A stretch of 64,000 bases of DNA from JAGXLC01 sp964585385 (GCA_964585385.1 CAZPDP010000001.1:1-64000); one strand, 5' to 3'; shown: positions 52,565 through 62,834, numbered from the stretch's first letter. Program-made: numbers and translations. The notes: generated from the sequence alone by a model not told the origin.

Positions 52565-53992
52565 TTAGATTTTGAGCTTTTTCTCGATGTTATCAATTGT
52601 TTGCTTGAATCGTTTGTCGGTATCCATAAGATTGTTAACTGTTTTACAGGCATGAAGTACCGTGGCATGGTCTTTTCCTCCGATTTGAGAGCCAATGGAG
52701 GCAAGGGATGACTTGGTCAGTGATTTTGAAAAAAACATTGCTATCTGTCTGGCCTGGACAATCTCACGCTTTCGTGTTTTTGAATGTAGTTGGTCCGGAC
52801 TGATATTGAAATAATCGCAAACGATTTTCTGAATGTAATCGACTGAAATCTCTTTTTTGGAATTCTTAACCAGTTTATCAATAACATTTCTGGTTAGTTC
52901 CAGGGTAATTTCCTTTCTGTTCAGAGTCGACTGGGCCAGCAGTGATATCAGGGCACCTTCGAGTTCACGTATGTTTACAGAAATGTTGGAAGCGATATAT
53001 TCTACGATATCGTCGTTAATGTCTATACCATCATGGTAAACTTTGTGCTTTAATATTTTAATGCGGGTATCGTAATCCGGTGCCTGAAGGTCAGCAGATA
53101 ATCCCCATTTAAAACGGGAAAGTAATCTCTGTTCAATTCCCTGCATTTCAATAGGTGGCTTATCAGAGGTAAGAATAAGTTGTTTTCCCGTCTGATGCAG
53201 ATGATTAAAAATGTGGAAGAAAATATCCTGGGTTTTTTCCTTTCCTGCTAATTCATGAATATCGTCAATAATAAGCACGTCGATCATCTGGTAGAAGTGA
53301 AGGAAGTCATTTTTGTTATTATTCCGTATTGATTCAACAAATTGTGTCTGGAATTTATTGGCATTTACGTAAAGTACCGTTTTATCCGGATATTTTTCTT
53401 TGACTTTTATTCCTATAGCTTGGGATAAGTGCGTTTTTCCCAGTCCCGAGTCTCCATAAACAAACAAGGGATTAAATGCCGTGCCTCCCGGCTTGTCAGC
53501 TACAGCTTCTCCTGCGGAACGTGCCAGGCGATTGCAGTCTCCTTCGATAAAATTTGTAAATGAATTGTCAGGGTTGAGCCTGGGATCAACATGTAATTTT
53601 TTGATCCCGGGTATCACAAAAGGGTTTTTAATAGTGTTTTCCTCTGTTTTTAAGGGAACAGATACAGGTTTGTTTTTTAATTCGGTTTTATTGTTTGTCG
53701 GAAATTTAACAGTATAAGGTTTTTGAGAAGAATTTGTCTCCATCACCACACTGTACTCCAGCTTTGCATTATTCCCCAGTTCTTTTTTGAGCGTTTTTCT
53801 CAGAATGTCAATATACTGTTCTTCCAGGTATTCGTAAAAGAACGGACTGGGCACCTGAATTGTTAAAACATCGTTTTCCAGCTTTAAAGGAACAATGGGT
53901 TCAAACCACGTTCTGTAGCTGATTGATGGAACATTGTCCTTAATAATTTTTAGACAGCGGTTCCAGATTTCTTCATGTCTATTGTCGTTCAT
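52565..53992 (-). CDS. dnaA: Chromosomal replication initiator protein DnaA
   Basis: A 475-residue DnaA. Domain I starts NRCLKIIKDNVPSISYRTWF. A variable domain II follows (about 95-135). The AAA+ domain III has Walker A GDSGLGKTHLSQAIG (about 178-192) and Walker B VLIIDDIHEL. The DNA-binding domain IV includes SLASIGSQIGGKDHATVLHACK. The gene is monocistronic with a terminator after it. An AT-rich non-coding stretch upstream is a candidate origin. Confidence 0.97.
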   Translation of the reverse strand: MNDNRHEEIWNRCLKIIKDNVPSISYRTWFEPIVPLKLENDVLTIQVPSPFFYEYLEEQYIDILRKTLKKELGNNAKLEYSVVMETNSSQKPYTVKFPTNNKTELKNKPVSVPLKTEENTIKNPFVIPGIKKLHVDPRLNPDNSFTNFIEGDCNRLARSAGEAVADKPGGTAFNPLFVYGDSGLGKTHLSQAIGIKVKEKYPDKTVLYVNANKFQTQFVESIRNNNKNDFLHFYQMIDVLIIDDIHELAGKEKTQDIFFHIFNHLHQTGKQLILTSDKPPIEMQGIEQRLLSRFKWGLSADLQAPDYDTRIKILKHKVYHDGIDINDDIVEYIASNISVNIRELEGALISLLAQSTLNRKEITLELTRNVIDKLVKNSKKEISVDYIQKIVCDYFNISPDQLHSKTRKREIVQARQIAMFFSKSLTKSSLASIGSQIGGKDHATVLHACKTVNNLMDTDKRFKQTIDNIEKKLKI

Positions 53993-54284
53993 TTACTCTG
54001 AATCATTTAAGATTTTTCACTTTTTTTTTGGCCTAAAACAAATTTGTAAAAAAATATTTTAAAAAAAAACGCAATTTTACTTGTATTTTTCAAGAAAGGT
54101 GTATTGAATTTTGAATCAGAGGAATAAATTTTAAATAAAGGTTAATTTTTTTAATTATCTGATTTGTAGTTGTTTAAAATCCACTTATCTTAACGGTTTG
54201 TTAATTAAAAATTTATTTTAAATTAATTCAAGTGGATTTATGTTAATAATTATATTGAGACAAAATTTAAATAAAAATAAGCGT
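53993..54284. other. AT-rich region upstream of dnaA, candidate oriC
   Basis: A 292-bp gap, very AT-rich, with long A and T runs (about 54020-54070, 54140-54160, 54200-54225). AAATCCACTT (54177-54186) and its inverse AAGTGGATTT (54230-54239) share the ATCCAC core of the DnaA box TTATCCACA but are not full matches. There is no gene inside. Origins often lie beside dnaA, but many Bacteroidota have theirs elsewhere, so this is tentative. The dnaA promoter should also be here. Confidence 0.4.
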
Positions 54285-55226
54285 TCATTTGTTTTTACCG
54301 AAAACTGAAACATTAATGTAACGCCCGGGATTTTCCTCTATGTCTTTGATGAGTTTATTTAGATTCATTGTGGTTTTATTGAGGTTATGATATAGCGAAT
54401 CATTGTGTAATAATTGACCTGCTGATCCTTTGCCTTCATCGATATTATTTAAAATGGATTGTGTAGCTGTTAAAGTTTTTTGCAGGTTATTTAGCGTAGA
54501 AGTTAAGTTAGCTTTTTTCAGAGAATCGGAAATGGCCGCAATATTATCGAGGCTTTGGGAAATAGCAGTTCTTTTGTTGGAAATTTCTGTAGTAACTGAA
54601 TCTGTGTTTTCAATGATCCGGCTTAGTTTTTCAGTATTCTTAGCTAGTAAGTAGTCAATCTTTTGACTGGTTGAGCTTAGATTATCAGTGGTTTTGCTTA
54701 AATTATCAAATGAATTTCTGACATTGTTCCTTGTGCCCTGATCAAAGACTTGCAAAACGGAATCTATTGTACTTAGCAGGTTTTCTGTTTTGGTTTTCAG
54801 GGGTTGTATTTCAGTATAGAGTTGGTCAGTGATATTCTTTTTGTATAAAGAGGGAATCGTATCTCCCGGGCTGTAGTATTTTTCCGCTCCTGTTATTTCC
54901 ATCCTGAGGGCTTTGGTCCCCATCAGATCATCGCTGTATAAAACAGCCCTGGAATTCACCGGGATTTTAACTTTCTGGCGAATGCTGAATTTTACAATGA
55001 TCTTTCGGTTATTATGACCTGTGAGATTTATATTTTCGACCATGCCTATTTTATATCCGTTCAGATATACCGAGCTGGCTTCCTCCATACCTCCAACCTC
55101 ATCATAGAGAGCGTAATAATGATCGGTTTGGGAAAAGAGATTTTTTCCTTTGAGGAAATTTATTCCCCATATCAGTAAAGCTATCAGGAAAATAGCAATC
55201 AGACCGATTTTTAATTCTTTAGACAT
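54285..55226 (-). CDS. MCE/MlaD family protein
   Basis: A 313-residue protein with one N-terminal transmembrane helix (IGLIAIFLIALLIWGINFLKG, about 7-27), an MCE domain (YALYDEVGGMEEASSVYLNGYKIG, about 38-61, to about 120), and a long helical C-terminus with repeated Ser/Thr/Asn heptads (LSTIDSVLQVFDQG, DNLSKTTDNLSSTSQKID). MCE proteins form hexameric lipid shuttles between the inner and outer membranes. No MlaE/MlaF genes are adjacent. It starts 2 bp after the AmiC-like gene ends, so the two are coupled. Confidence 0.9.
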   Translation of the reverse strand: MSKELKIGLIAIFLIALLIWGINFLKGKNLFSQTDHYYALYDEVGGMEEASSVYLNGYKIGMVENINLTGHNNRKIIVKFSIRQKVKIPVNSRAVLYSDDLMGTKALRMEITGAEKYYSPGDTIPSLYKKNITDQLYTEIQPLKTKTENLLSTIDSVLQVFDQGTRNNVRNSFDNLSKTTDNLSSTSQKIDYLLAKNTEKLSRIIENTDSVTTEISNKRTAISQSLDNIAAISDSLKKANLTSTLNNLQKTLTATQSILNNIDEGKGSAGQLLHNDSLYHNLNKTTMNLNKLIKDIEENPGRYINVSVFGKNK

Positions 55227-55228
55227 GA

Positions 55229-56332
55229 TTATTTGTTATCAATTTGACTTAAAGCATTTTTTACTGGAATGATTTTATTGTTTTGAACCGCAATAACAAA
55301 AGCACCCGGGAAATCCTTTTTTACTTTCTTTTTGAATTCCAGTGCTTCCTCATAGTTTTCATAATTTCCAATTGTGTATTTGAAATTTTCGGATGTTTCA
55401 ATCCTTTCTACCTTATCATATCCTTTAAAGAAATCAGATTCTGTGGGAATTTTGTTGGTTGAGGATGCAATCTGAAGCTTAAAATAAATATTGTCGGTAT
55501 TTTCCTGTCTGGCCAGCATAGCGCTGTTGGTTTCTATATCTTGTTTGTATTCTTTAAAAGCCTGGTAGATAGAAGTGGAGATTTTATCCTTCCCTTCATC
55601 AGAATTAAGAAAATCTTCTTCTTTTTGATTGCTGATAAACCCTGCTTCAACTAAAACCCTGGGCATTGTAGTTCTGTATAGTACCAGAAATCCTGCCTGT
55701 TTCACTCCCCTGTTTTTTAATCCTGTGTTTTCAGTGAAGTATTTCTGGACTTTTGAAGCAAAATTCAGGCTTTGTTTTAAATAGGCATTCTGGATAAGGG
55801 AAAAAATGATATAGGATTCAGCTGATTTTGGTTCAAAGCCTTCGTATTTTTTTGAGTAGTCTTCTTCAAACAAAATAGCGGAATTCTCTTTTTTAGCAAC
55901 TTCCAGATTGCTTTGAGTTTTGTGAAGTCCCATAGCGAAGGTTTCTGTACCTCTTGCCTTTGAGTTTTCATTTGCATTGATATGGATGGATATAAAAAGA
56001 TCGGCTTTGTTTTTGTTTGCTATTTCGGCTCTTTCATACAGAGGGATGAGCGTATCGGTTTTCCTCGTATAGATGAGGTTAATATCGGGGTAGTTCTTTT
56101 CTATCATTTCACCTACTTTCATGGCCATTTCCAGGACAATATCTTTTTCCATACTGTAGCTTCCCCTGGCTCCACTGTCTCTTCCTCCATGTCCGGGATC
56201 CAGAACAACAGTTTTCAGCTCATAATTTTCTTTTTCCTGGGCTGGCAATACTCCTATATGAGTGAAAAAGAAAATAATAAAAAGAATTTTCAGCGTTATA
56301 TATTGGGTAGCACGAATTTTTTGATGATTCAT
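55229..56332 (-). CDS. N-acetylmuramoyl-L-alanine amidase with C-terminal SPOR domain
   Basis: A 367-residue exported amidase that cleaves the stem peptide from murein. A signal anchor (about 12-31) is followed by the amidase_3 domain: VVLDPGHGGRDSGARG (zinc His), AEIANKNKADLFISIHINANE and VLVEAGFISN. The last ~85 residues (IYFKLQIASSTNKIP.. to VIAVQNNKIIPV) form a SPOR-like domain that would target denuded septal glycan. Likely co-transcribed with the MCE gene. A TATTTTTG box at 56391-56384 on the minus strand could be its promoter. Confidence 0.9.
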   Translation of the reverse strand: MNHQKIRATQYITLKILFIIFFFTHIGVLPAQEKENYELKTVVLDPGHGGRDSGARGSYSMEKDIVLEMAMKVGEMIEKNYPDINLIYTRKTDTLIPLYERAEIANKNKADLFISIHINANENSKARGTETFAMGLHKTQSNLEVAKKENSAILFEEDYSKKYEGFEPKSAESYIIFSLIQNAYLKQSLNFASKVQKYFTENTGLKNRGVKQAGFLVLYRTTMPRVLVEAGFISNQKEEDFLNSDEGKDKISTSIYQAFKEYKQDIETNSAMLARQENTDNIYFKLQIASSTNKIPTESDFFKGYDKVERIETSENFKYTIGNYENYEEALEFKKKVKKDFPGAFVIAVQNNKIIPVKNALSQIDNK

Positions 56333-56403
56333 AGAATTGAAAATAATATTTTCATTAGCTTTGACGCGTAATTATACTTATTGCAAAAATAGCATAATCA
56401 AAA

Positions 56404-59079
56404 TTGATATTAAAATTACTCCGAAATATTTTTAAATTCTTTTTCTTGATATTTGTCCTTTCCACCACCCTGACAAATGCAACCTTTTCTTATACTACTA
56501 CGTTACAAAATTCTTTTTCACAAAGACCCGATACACTGGATCCTCGCATACAAATGGAACAGGATAGTTTACCAAAAGAACAAGGGGATGAGGAGGGAAA
56601 GGAACAGGGACAGGAATCATCAGATTTTATACAGACTGAGATAGACTATACTGCTAATGACTCAATTGTAATGTCAAGGGTCAATAACAAGATATTTCTC
56701 TACAAAGAAGCGAAAGTAACCTATGGAAATATTGAGCTGACAGCCGATTATATTGAATACAACCAGGATTCAAACACTGTTTTTGCAAGGGGAGTAAAAG
56801 ATTCTACAGGTAAGTTTGTTGGTCAGCCTGTTTTTAAAGAAGGAGAAAAGGCTTATGATGCAGAGACAATACGTTACAATTTTAAAACTAAAGAGGGGTA
56901 TATTAAAAACGTTGTAACGGAAGAGGAAGATGGGTTCCTTCATGGTGAAACCACAAAAAAACACACCAACAACCATTTTCATTTTAAAGACGGGAAATAC
57001 ACTACGTGTGATAAAGATCATCCACATTTCTACATTTCTATAAGCAAAGGGATGGTAGTCCCTAACGAACAGATAGTCGCAGGGCCTTCTTATCTTGTAA
57101 TTGAAGATATCCCTTTGCCTATCGGCATCCCTTTTGGTTTATTTCCAATCCAAAAGAAACAGTCTTCCGGAATTGTAATTGGAGGAGGAAGTGATCTTAG
57201 AGTTGGGGGAGGAGTTGGAGGAGCAGCCAGCGGAGGAGGTTTTGGAGAAGAATCCGAAAGAGGTTTTTATATGAAAGATGTGGGTTATTATTTTGGCATC
57301 AGTGACAACATGGATTTGAAATTGCTCGGAAGCGTTTATAGCAAGGGTTCATGGGGGGTAAGAATGGATTATAACTATATTAAAAGGTATAAATTTTCCA
57401 GTAAATTGTCTTTGGATTATAAGCGTTTAGTTACTGGGGACAAGGGCTCTCCGGATTATGTTTCACAGCGTGATTATTCGATAATATGGCGACACAGCCA
57501 GGCACCAAAAGCTAATCCATACAGCAGTTTTAATGCCAGTGTAAACTATTCCAGTACCTCCTATGATAAATTTCATGCGGAAAATTCACAGGATTACACC
57601 AATAATACCAAAACTTCGAATATATCCTACTCCAAACAATGGCCCGGCAGCCCTTTTAACTTCACAGGGAAACTCAGACATAATCAGAATTCAAGGAACA
57701 ATACGGTAAACCTCACTTTACCCGAAATGTCCTTCAATATGTCGAGGCAATACCCTTTGAGGCAATTTAATAAATCAGGAAGGTCTAAGTGGTATGATGA
57801 TGTCCAGGTAAGCTATGATGCAAACCTGAGAAACCAAATTCAATCACCGGACTCCACATTATTTAAAAATACCACTTATTCTGATTTTGAAAGTGGCTTC
57901 CAGCACAGGATTCCTTTATCTCTAAATTTCAAGGTGTTAAAATATTTAAATATTACTCCCAATGTTAATTATAAGGGTATTTTATATCCCCGTTACATTG
58001 AGCGTTCATGGAATCCTCAAACTCAGTCTGTTGTTGAAGATACTGTGGAAGACTTCAGATACGCACAATCCGTTGAGCCGGCATTATCCATGAGTATTAG
58101 TCCAAAAATTTTCGGGATGTTTCAATTTACTGGAGAGAATTCAAAAGTACAGGCTATAAGGCATGTTATGACCCCATCTGTAAGTTTTAATTTCAGACCT
58201 TCTTTAGGCGCTATGACAGCGCGGTATTACGATGAGTACCAGGTTGACACCACAGGAAAAATGAGGGAGTATTCCATATTTGACGGCCAGCTCTACAGTC
58301 CTCCCTCATCGCCCCAAAAATCGGGGAATATTGGTCTTGGACTAAGCAACAATGTGGAAATGAAAGTGCGTTCGGAGAGTGATACCACCAATAAGCCCAA
58401 AAAAGTTACTTTGTTGAATCAATTAAGTTTTAATTCGGGATACAACATTTTTGCTGATTCACTTAACTGGTCGGCTATAAGTATCAACGGCCGAACCACT
58501 CTTTTTGAAAATAATATAAGCCTGAATTTTGGTGGTAGCCTTGATCCATATGCACTTGATGATAATGGATCCAGGGTAGATGAGTTTGAATGGTCTAAAA
58601 ATGGGAATTTAGGCAGACTTACCAGGGTAAATGCTTCAGTCAATATGAATCTTGGGCCTGGTGGTAAAAATGCACAGGGTGAGAGTGAGGGGGGAAGTGG
58701 TCAGGGCAATGGTGGACGGAGTTTCGGTAAAAATCGCTATGATTATTTTTATATACCCTGGAGTTTATCAGTGGGTTACAATTTTAATTACTCCAAGCCC
58801 AGGTTTGAATCCAATGTTACACAGACTGTTAGTCTTTCAGGTAATTTCAGCCTCACTGACAAGTGGAGATTCAACTTTTCCACACACTATGACATTGCAG
58901 AGGAAAAATTTTCAACCACATGGATTAATATTACTCGGGATTTGCATTGCTGGACAATGACTTTCCGCTGGGTACCCTTTGGACTGAGACAGCACTACAA
59001 TTTTAAAATATCGGTGAATTCTTCTGTACTCCAGGATTTACAGCTTAAGAAGCGCAATAGCTGGTATGATAATTTGTAG
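56404..59079 (+). CDS. lptD: LptD-type LPS-assembly outer-membrane protein
   Basis: An 891-residue protein, divergent from the amidase gene. It begins at a TTG; an in-frame stop lies 7 bp upstream, so no earlier start is possible. The signal region (about 1-30) precedes an OstA/LptA-like domain (DYTANDSIVMSRVNNKIFLYK.. to ADYIEYNQDSNTVFARG, about 75-130). A long barrel follows with many aromatic strands and a Gly-rich insertion (GGGSDLRVGGGVGGAASGGG, about 259-278, and GGKNAQGESEGGSGQGNGGR). It should insert LPS into the outer membrane. The gene is typical for Bacteroidota in lacking a Cys-rich plug signature. Confidence 0.87.
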   Translation: MILKLLRNIFKFFFLIFVLSTTLTNATFSYTTTLQNSFSQRPDTLDPRIQMEQDSLPKEQGDEEGKEQGQESSDFIQTEIDYTANDSIVMSRVNNKIFLYKEAKVTYGNIELTADYIEYNQDSNTVFARGVKDSTGKFVGQPVFKEGEKAYDAETIRYNFKTKEGYIKNVVTEEEDGFLHGETTKKHTNNHFHFKDGKYTTCDKDHPHFYISISKGMVVPNEQIVAGPSYLVIEDIPLPIGIPFGLFPIQKKQSSGIVIGGGSDLRVGGGVGGAASGGGFGEESERGFYMKDVGYYFGISDNMDLKLLGSVYSKGSWGVRMDYNYIKRYKFSSKLSLDYKRLVTGDKGSPDYVSQRDYSIIWRHSQAPKANPYSSFNASVNYSSTSYDKFHAENSQDYTNNTKTSNISYSKQWPGSPFNFTGKLRHNQNSRNNTVNLTLPEMSFNMSRQYPLRQFNKSGRSKWYDDVQVSYDANLRNQIQSPDSTLFKNTTYSDFESGFQHRIPLSLNFKVLKYLNITPNVNYKGILYPRYIERSWNPQTQSVVEDTVEDFRYAQSVEPALSMSISPKIFGMFQFTGENSKVQAIRHVMTPSVSFNFRPSLGAMTARYYDEYQVDTTGKMREYSIFDGQLYSPPSSPQKSGNIGLGLSNNVEMKVRSESDTTNKPKKVTLLNQLSFNSGYNIFADSLNWSAISINGRTTLFENNISLNFGGSLDPYALDDNGSRVDEFEWSKNGNLGRLTRVNASVNMNLGPGGKNAQGESEGGSGQGNGGRSFGKNRYDYFYIPWSLSVGYNFNYSKPRFESNVTQTVSLSGNFSLTDKWRFNFSTHYDIAEEKFSTTWINITRDLHCWTMTFRWVPFGLRQHYNFKISVNSSVLQDLQLKKRNSWYDNL

Positions 59080-59304
59080 TTTCTAAAACAAAATCTTTTC
59101 CCTGAATTTTTTGATGTTTACACTATCCCTTTTGATGCCTTATACCTGAATTTGGTGTGTTGAAATAGTTGTTTTTATAATCTATTGATTCTCTTATTTG
59201 TTAAAAATTTTGTAAGTTAGTTTCAATTGTAACGACTAAGAAGTTTGAGTGAATAAATTTTATTTACTCTCAGTTAACTAGTACTTTAACAAAAAAACTT
59301 CATT

Positions 59305-60375
59305 ATGGAAAGACAACTCAGAACGGTTTTTATTTTCCTGAAATTTCTCGGAAAAGAATTTATTACTCCACTAAATTATCTAATGGCATTCCTGATTGGT
59401 ATAACCATTAATTTTTTCCAGGGTCTTGGTTTATTCTATTCTGCAGTACCTTTTATTGTCCCTATAATTGTTCAGGGTATTTCAAAAGCTTCTGTAAAGT
59501 TTGGCAACCGTAACATTAACTTATTGGTGCGCTTACCTACAGAACGTAAAGACCCGGCTTTTGTCATGAATACAAATGGGGATATTGTTGTTTCTGAAGG
59601 CAATACAAAACATTTTCTGAATCATTATTCCGTTCACAATTTTTCAGATTTGTTTGAAAATCAGACTGTCGCTTCCATAAAAGGGCTCATTTATCAAACC
59701 TGCTATAAAGACGGACATCAAACTAAAGAATGGTATGCACCCAGAATAGACCGCTGGTACACAGTTAATATGAAAGCTGACCCATTCAGCAATAATGTCC
59801 TTGTTTGGCTGGATGATATTACATTAAGAAAGAACCTGATTAATAAGCTCAGCAAAATTCGAAACTTTATTACACAAATGATGTTTAGCATTAACGAGCA
59901 GATTGAACTGGAGGACAGTATTGACAGGATGGCTGAATTCGTATTGCAAATGGGATATCAGGGTATTTTTATTACAACAAAGGACAGCAATGAAGACTTA
60001 ACAGGAAATGTATATAAAAAGACGGAAGGTGGTGAGATGAAAAAATCTGAAAAAATCAGTATTCCAAAAGATTCTCCTGCTCCAATCTGGGAAAGCAGAA
60101 AGCACAAGGGAATTGTAAGTGATTCAAGAAGCAATTACACGGCTCCTAATGAGTTTGACTCCAAACATGCTTTCAGTGAAGATGTTCTGAAATTCCTTAA
60201 CTTTAAGATCAATAATTTTATTAATTACCATGAGCAGAATATTTCTGTAATTATTTTTAATAAAGAAGACGAAATAACCTTATTTGATCATACTTTGATG
60301 GAAGCTATTGTGAATTCTGCTTTTACAAGTCACCATTTGGTTAATATGATTAAAACAGCAGGCAATAAAAATTGA
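59305..60375 (+). CDS. Membrane sensor protein with PAS-like and GAF-like regions
   Basis: A 356-residue protein. Two transmembrane segments (about 22-58, YLMAFLIGITINFF and AVPFIVPIIVQGI) are followed by a PAS-like domain (PAFVMNTNGDIVVSEGN.. to NVLVWLDDITLRK, about 85-175) and a C-terminal part with MAEFVLQMGYQGIFITTKD and SVIIFNKEDEITLFDHTLMEA that looks like a GAF domain. No catalytic domain is present. The stop codon lies 8 bp before the ATG of the PAS-PP2C gene, so it may feed a signal to that phosphatase. Confidence 0.72.
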   Translation: MERQLRTVFIFLKFLGKEFITPLNYLMAFLIGITINFFQGLGLFYSAVPFIVPIIVQGISKASVKFGNRNINLLVRLPTERKDPAFVMNTNGDIVVSEGNTKHFLNHYSVHNFSDLFENQTVASIKGLIYQTCYKDGHQTKEWYAPRIDRWYTVNMKADPFSNNVLVWLDDITLRKNLINKLSKIRNFITQMMFSINEQIELEDSIDRMAEFVLQMGYQGIFITTKDSNEDLTGNVYKKTEGGEMKKSEKISIPKDSPAPIWESRKHKGIVSDSRSNYTAPNEFDSKHAFSEDVLKFLNFKINNFINYHEQNISVIIFNKEDEITLFDHTLMEAIVNSAFTSHHLVNMIKTAGNKN

Positions 60376-60383
60376 AAAGTAAT

Positions 60384-62834
60384 ATGAAAAATAATAAAAC
60401 CGAAATAGACGATCCTATACGTTCAATGGCGCTTTTTGCAGAAATGAACCCGGAACCTGTTATCAGATTTGATAGCGGGGGTAAGATTCTTCAGTCCAAT
60501 CCCTCGGCAAACCAGTTGTTCGAAAAAGAAGATCTGAAGAATGAAAAAATAACCGAAATTTTACCTGAATGCAAAGAGTCTGATCTTCAAGAAATCATTG
60601 AAAAGAATAAAATTGAGATTATACTGGTTGATCTGAATTCAAAAGTATACAACTTTGTTTTCAGGGGTATTTCTCAATATAGAGTCTGTCAAATTTATGG
60701 TTTTGATATTACCGATAAGATAGAAGCACAGAAGAAAGCCGAATCAATGGCCCTGTTTGCCCAAAAGAATCCGGCTCCTGTATTCAGATTTGATTCGAAT
60801 GGAGATGTTTTGCAAGCGAATGAAGCTGCTGAAGAGTTGTTTATGTTGGTATGCCGGGAGGAGGAGATTAATATTTTTAATTTTTTTCCAGAATTAAGGA
60901 AAAAGGAAATAGATGCACTCATTAAGAATAACGAAATCAAATCCTTTGTTGAAAATTACTATGATTATCACTACAGGTTTGAACTGAGAGGCTTGTCGGA
61001 TCTTCAGGCGGTTCAGGTGTATGGTGCTGATATTACAGAAATTGTAAAAGCTCATTATGAAAACGAAAAATTGTCAACAGCTGTTCAACAATCCTCCAAT
61101 TCTGTAGAAATTACAGATATAGATGGTAATCTCGAATTTGTTAATAGGGCTTTTGAAGAGATTACAGGTTATTCTGCAGAGGAAGTAATTGGTAAAAATC
61201 CACGGATTTTGAAATCCAACTATCATTCAAAGGAATTTTACAAAGAACTCTGGGATACGATTAAATCAGGGAATGTTTGGAAAGGAGAGTTTTACAACAG
61301 GAGAAAAGATGGTACAGAAATCTGGCAGGAAGCTTCCATTTCGCCCATAAAAGATAAAGAAGGTGTCATCCGTAATTTTATTGCTGTAAAAGAAGATGTT
61401 ACGGAAAAAAAGAAAGCCCGGGAGCAATTACAATCGATGGCTTTATTTGCCGAATTGAACCCCGAACCTGTCATCCGTTTTGATAAAAAAGGAACTATTT
61501 TACAGGCAAATCCAGCAGCAAATGAAAGCTTCTCAAAAGATTCCATTGAAGGAATGCAGATTAAAGATTTGATAAATGATTTAACAGATCTGAATATTTC
61601 AGAGTTTATCGAGAACAATCAGATAGAAACCATTGATATTGAGAACGGAGACAAAACTTTCCGTTTTATATTAAAAGGAATCAGTGAGATAGGAGTTTGC
61701 CAGATTTACGGCTCTGATATTTCTAAACGTATTGAAGCACAAAAAACAGCAGAATCAATGGCTTTGTTTGCTCAGTTGAATCCGGAACCCGTTTTCAGAT
61801 TCGATGAGGAAGGTGTCATTCTACAGTCCAATCCTGCTGCAAACAAGATTTTTGGTGGGGAACATATTACAGGGAAGTTGGTGCATGATTTGATTACAGG
61901 TGTCAATGAACTCAATTTCAGAGATTTTATTAAGGAAAACAAAATCCACACGTTTGATGAGAATTTGGGGGATAGCATATTAAGGTTTAAACTCAGAGGT
62001 ATCAGTCACCTTGGAATTTGTCAGATTTATGGCTCAGATATTACCGAGAGGGTAAAAGCTGAACGCGAAGTGAGAAGGCAGAAAAAGGATATTGACGATA
62101 GCATTCAGTATGCCTCAAGAATCCAGAATGCAGTATTGCCTTCATCTGAGGTGATGGGTAAATACCTGGATGATTATTTTATTGTGTTGAAGCCCAGGGA
62201 TGTAGTAAGTGGAGATTTTTACTGGATGAAGGAAAAGGATGAAAAGTTTGTGCTTGTTGCTGCTGATTGTACAGGGCATGGTGTTCCGGGTGCTTTTATG
62301 AGTATGCTGGGCGTTTCTTTCCTGAATGAAATTGTCAATAGTAAGGAGAATCTGGAGGCGGATGAAATTTTAAATGATCTTCGTTATTTTGTTAAAACCA
62401 CACTTTCTCAATCGGGAAAAAGAAAAACCGATGGTATGGACTTGTCATTGGTAATTATTGACAAGAAAAACATGAAGATGCAGTTTGCCGGCGCTTATAA
62501 TCATCTTTATTTTTTCAGGGATGAAGAACTGCAAATAATAAAAGCTGACAGGATGCCCATCGGAAATTATGTGGGCAAAGAAAAACCTTTTACCAGGGAA
62601 GAGTTGGCTATTCAAAAAGGAGATGTTTTTTATATCCTTTCAGATGGTTATCCCGACCAGTTTGATAAACTTTCTCAGAGAAAATTTGGCTCCAGACGAT
62701 TGAAGGAAAAATTTACCTTAATTCATAAAGACTCAATGGGATCTCAGAAAGAGAACCTGGAAAAAACATTTGAAGAATGGAAGGCCGATCACTGGCAAAT
62801 GGATGATGTGCTGGTTATTGGAGGAAGAATATAA
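60384..62834 (+). CDS. PAS-array PP2C (SpoIIE-type) phosphatase
   Basis: 816 residues from the ATG at 60384 (a TTG 12 bp earlier overlaps the previous stop). Four homologous PAS-like modules start with SMALFA(E/Q)xNP(E/A)PV(I/F)RFD at about residues 14, 119, 349 and 456. A canonical PAS with PAC (ITDIDGNLEFVNRAFEEITG.., about 226-345) lies between the second and third. A linker (IDDSIQYASRIQNAVLPS) leads into SpoIIE (about 600-816) with GDFYWM, ADCTGHGVPGAFMSMLG, LSDGYPDQFD and MDDVLVIGGRI. No transmembrane segment is visible. It is a redox or ligand-sensing phosphatase; its substrate may be the SiaC-like protein 46 kb away. Confidence 0.92.
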   Translation: MKNNKTEIDDPIRSMALFAEMNPEPVIRFDSGGKILQSNPSANQLFEKEDLKNEKITEILPECKESDLQEIIEKNKIEIILVDLNSKVYNFVFRGISQYRVCQIYGFDITDKIEAQKKAESMALFAQKNPAPVFRFDSNGDVLQANEAAEELFMLVCREEEINIFNFFPELRKKEIDALIKNNEIKSFVENYYDYHYRFELRGLSDLQAVQVYGADITEIVKAHYENEKLSTAVQQSSNSVEITDIDGNLEFVNRAFEEITGYSAEEVIGKNPRILKSNYHSKEFYKELWDTIKSGNVWKGEFYNRRKDGTEIWQEASISPIKDKEGVIRNFIAVKEDVTEKKKAREQLQSMALFAELNPEPVIRFDKKGTILQANPAANESFSKDSIEGMQIKDLINDLTDLNISEFIENNQIETIDIENGDKTFRFILKGISEIGVCQIYGSDISKRIEAQKTAESMALFAQLNPEPVFRFDEEGVILQSNPAANKIFGGEHITGKLVHDLITGVNELNFRDFIKENKIHTFDENLGDSILRFKLRGISHLGICQIYGSDITERVKAEREVRRQKKDIDDSIQYASRIQNAVLPSSEVMGKYLDDYFIVLKPRDVVSGDFYWMKEKDEKFVLVAADCTGHGVPGAFMSMLGVSFLNEIVNSKENLEADEILNDLRYFVKTTLSQSGKRKTDGMDLSLVIIDKKNMKMQFAGAYNHLYFFRDEELQIIKADRMPIGNYVGKEKPFTREELAIQKGDVFYILSDGYPDQFDKLSQRKFGSRRLKEKFTLIHKDSMGSQKENLEKTFEEWKADHWQMDDVLVIGGRI

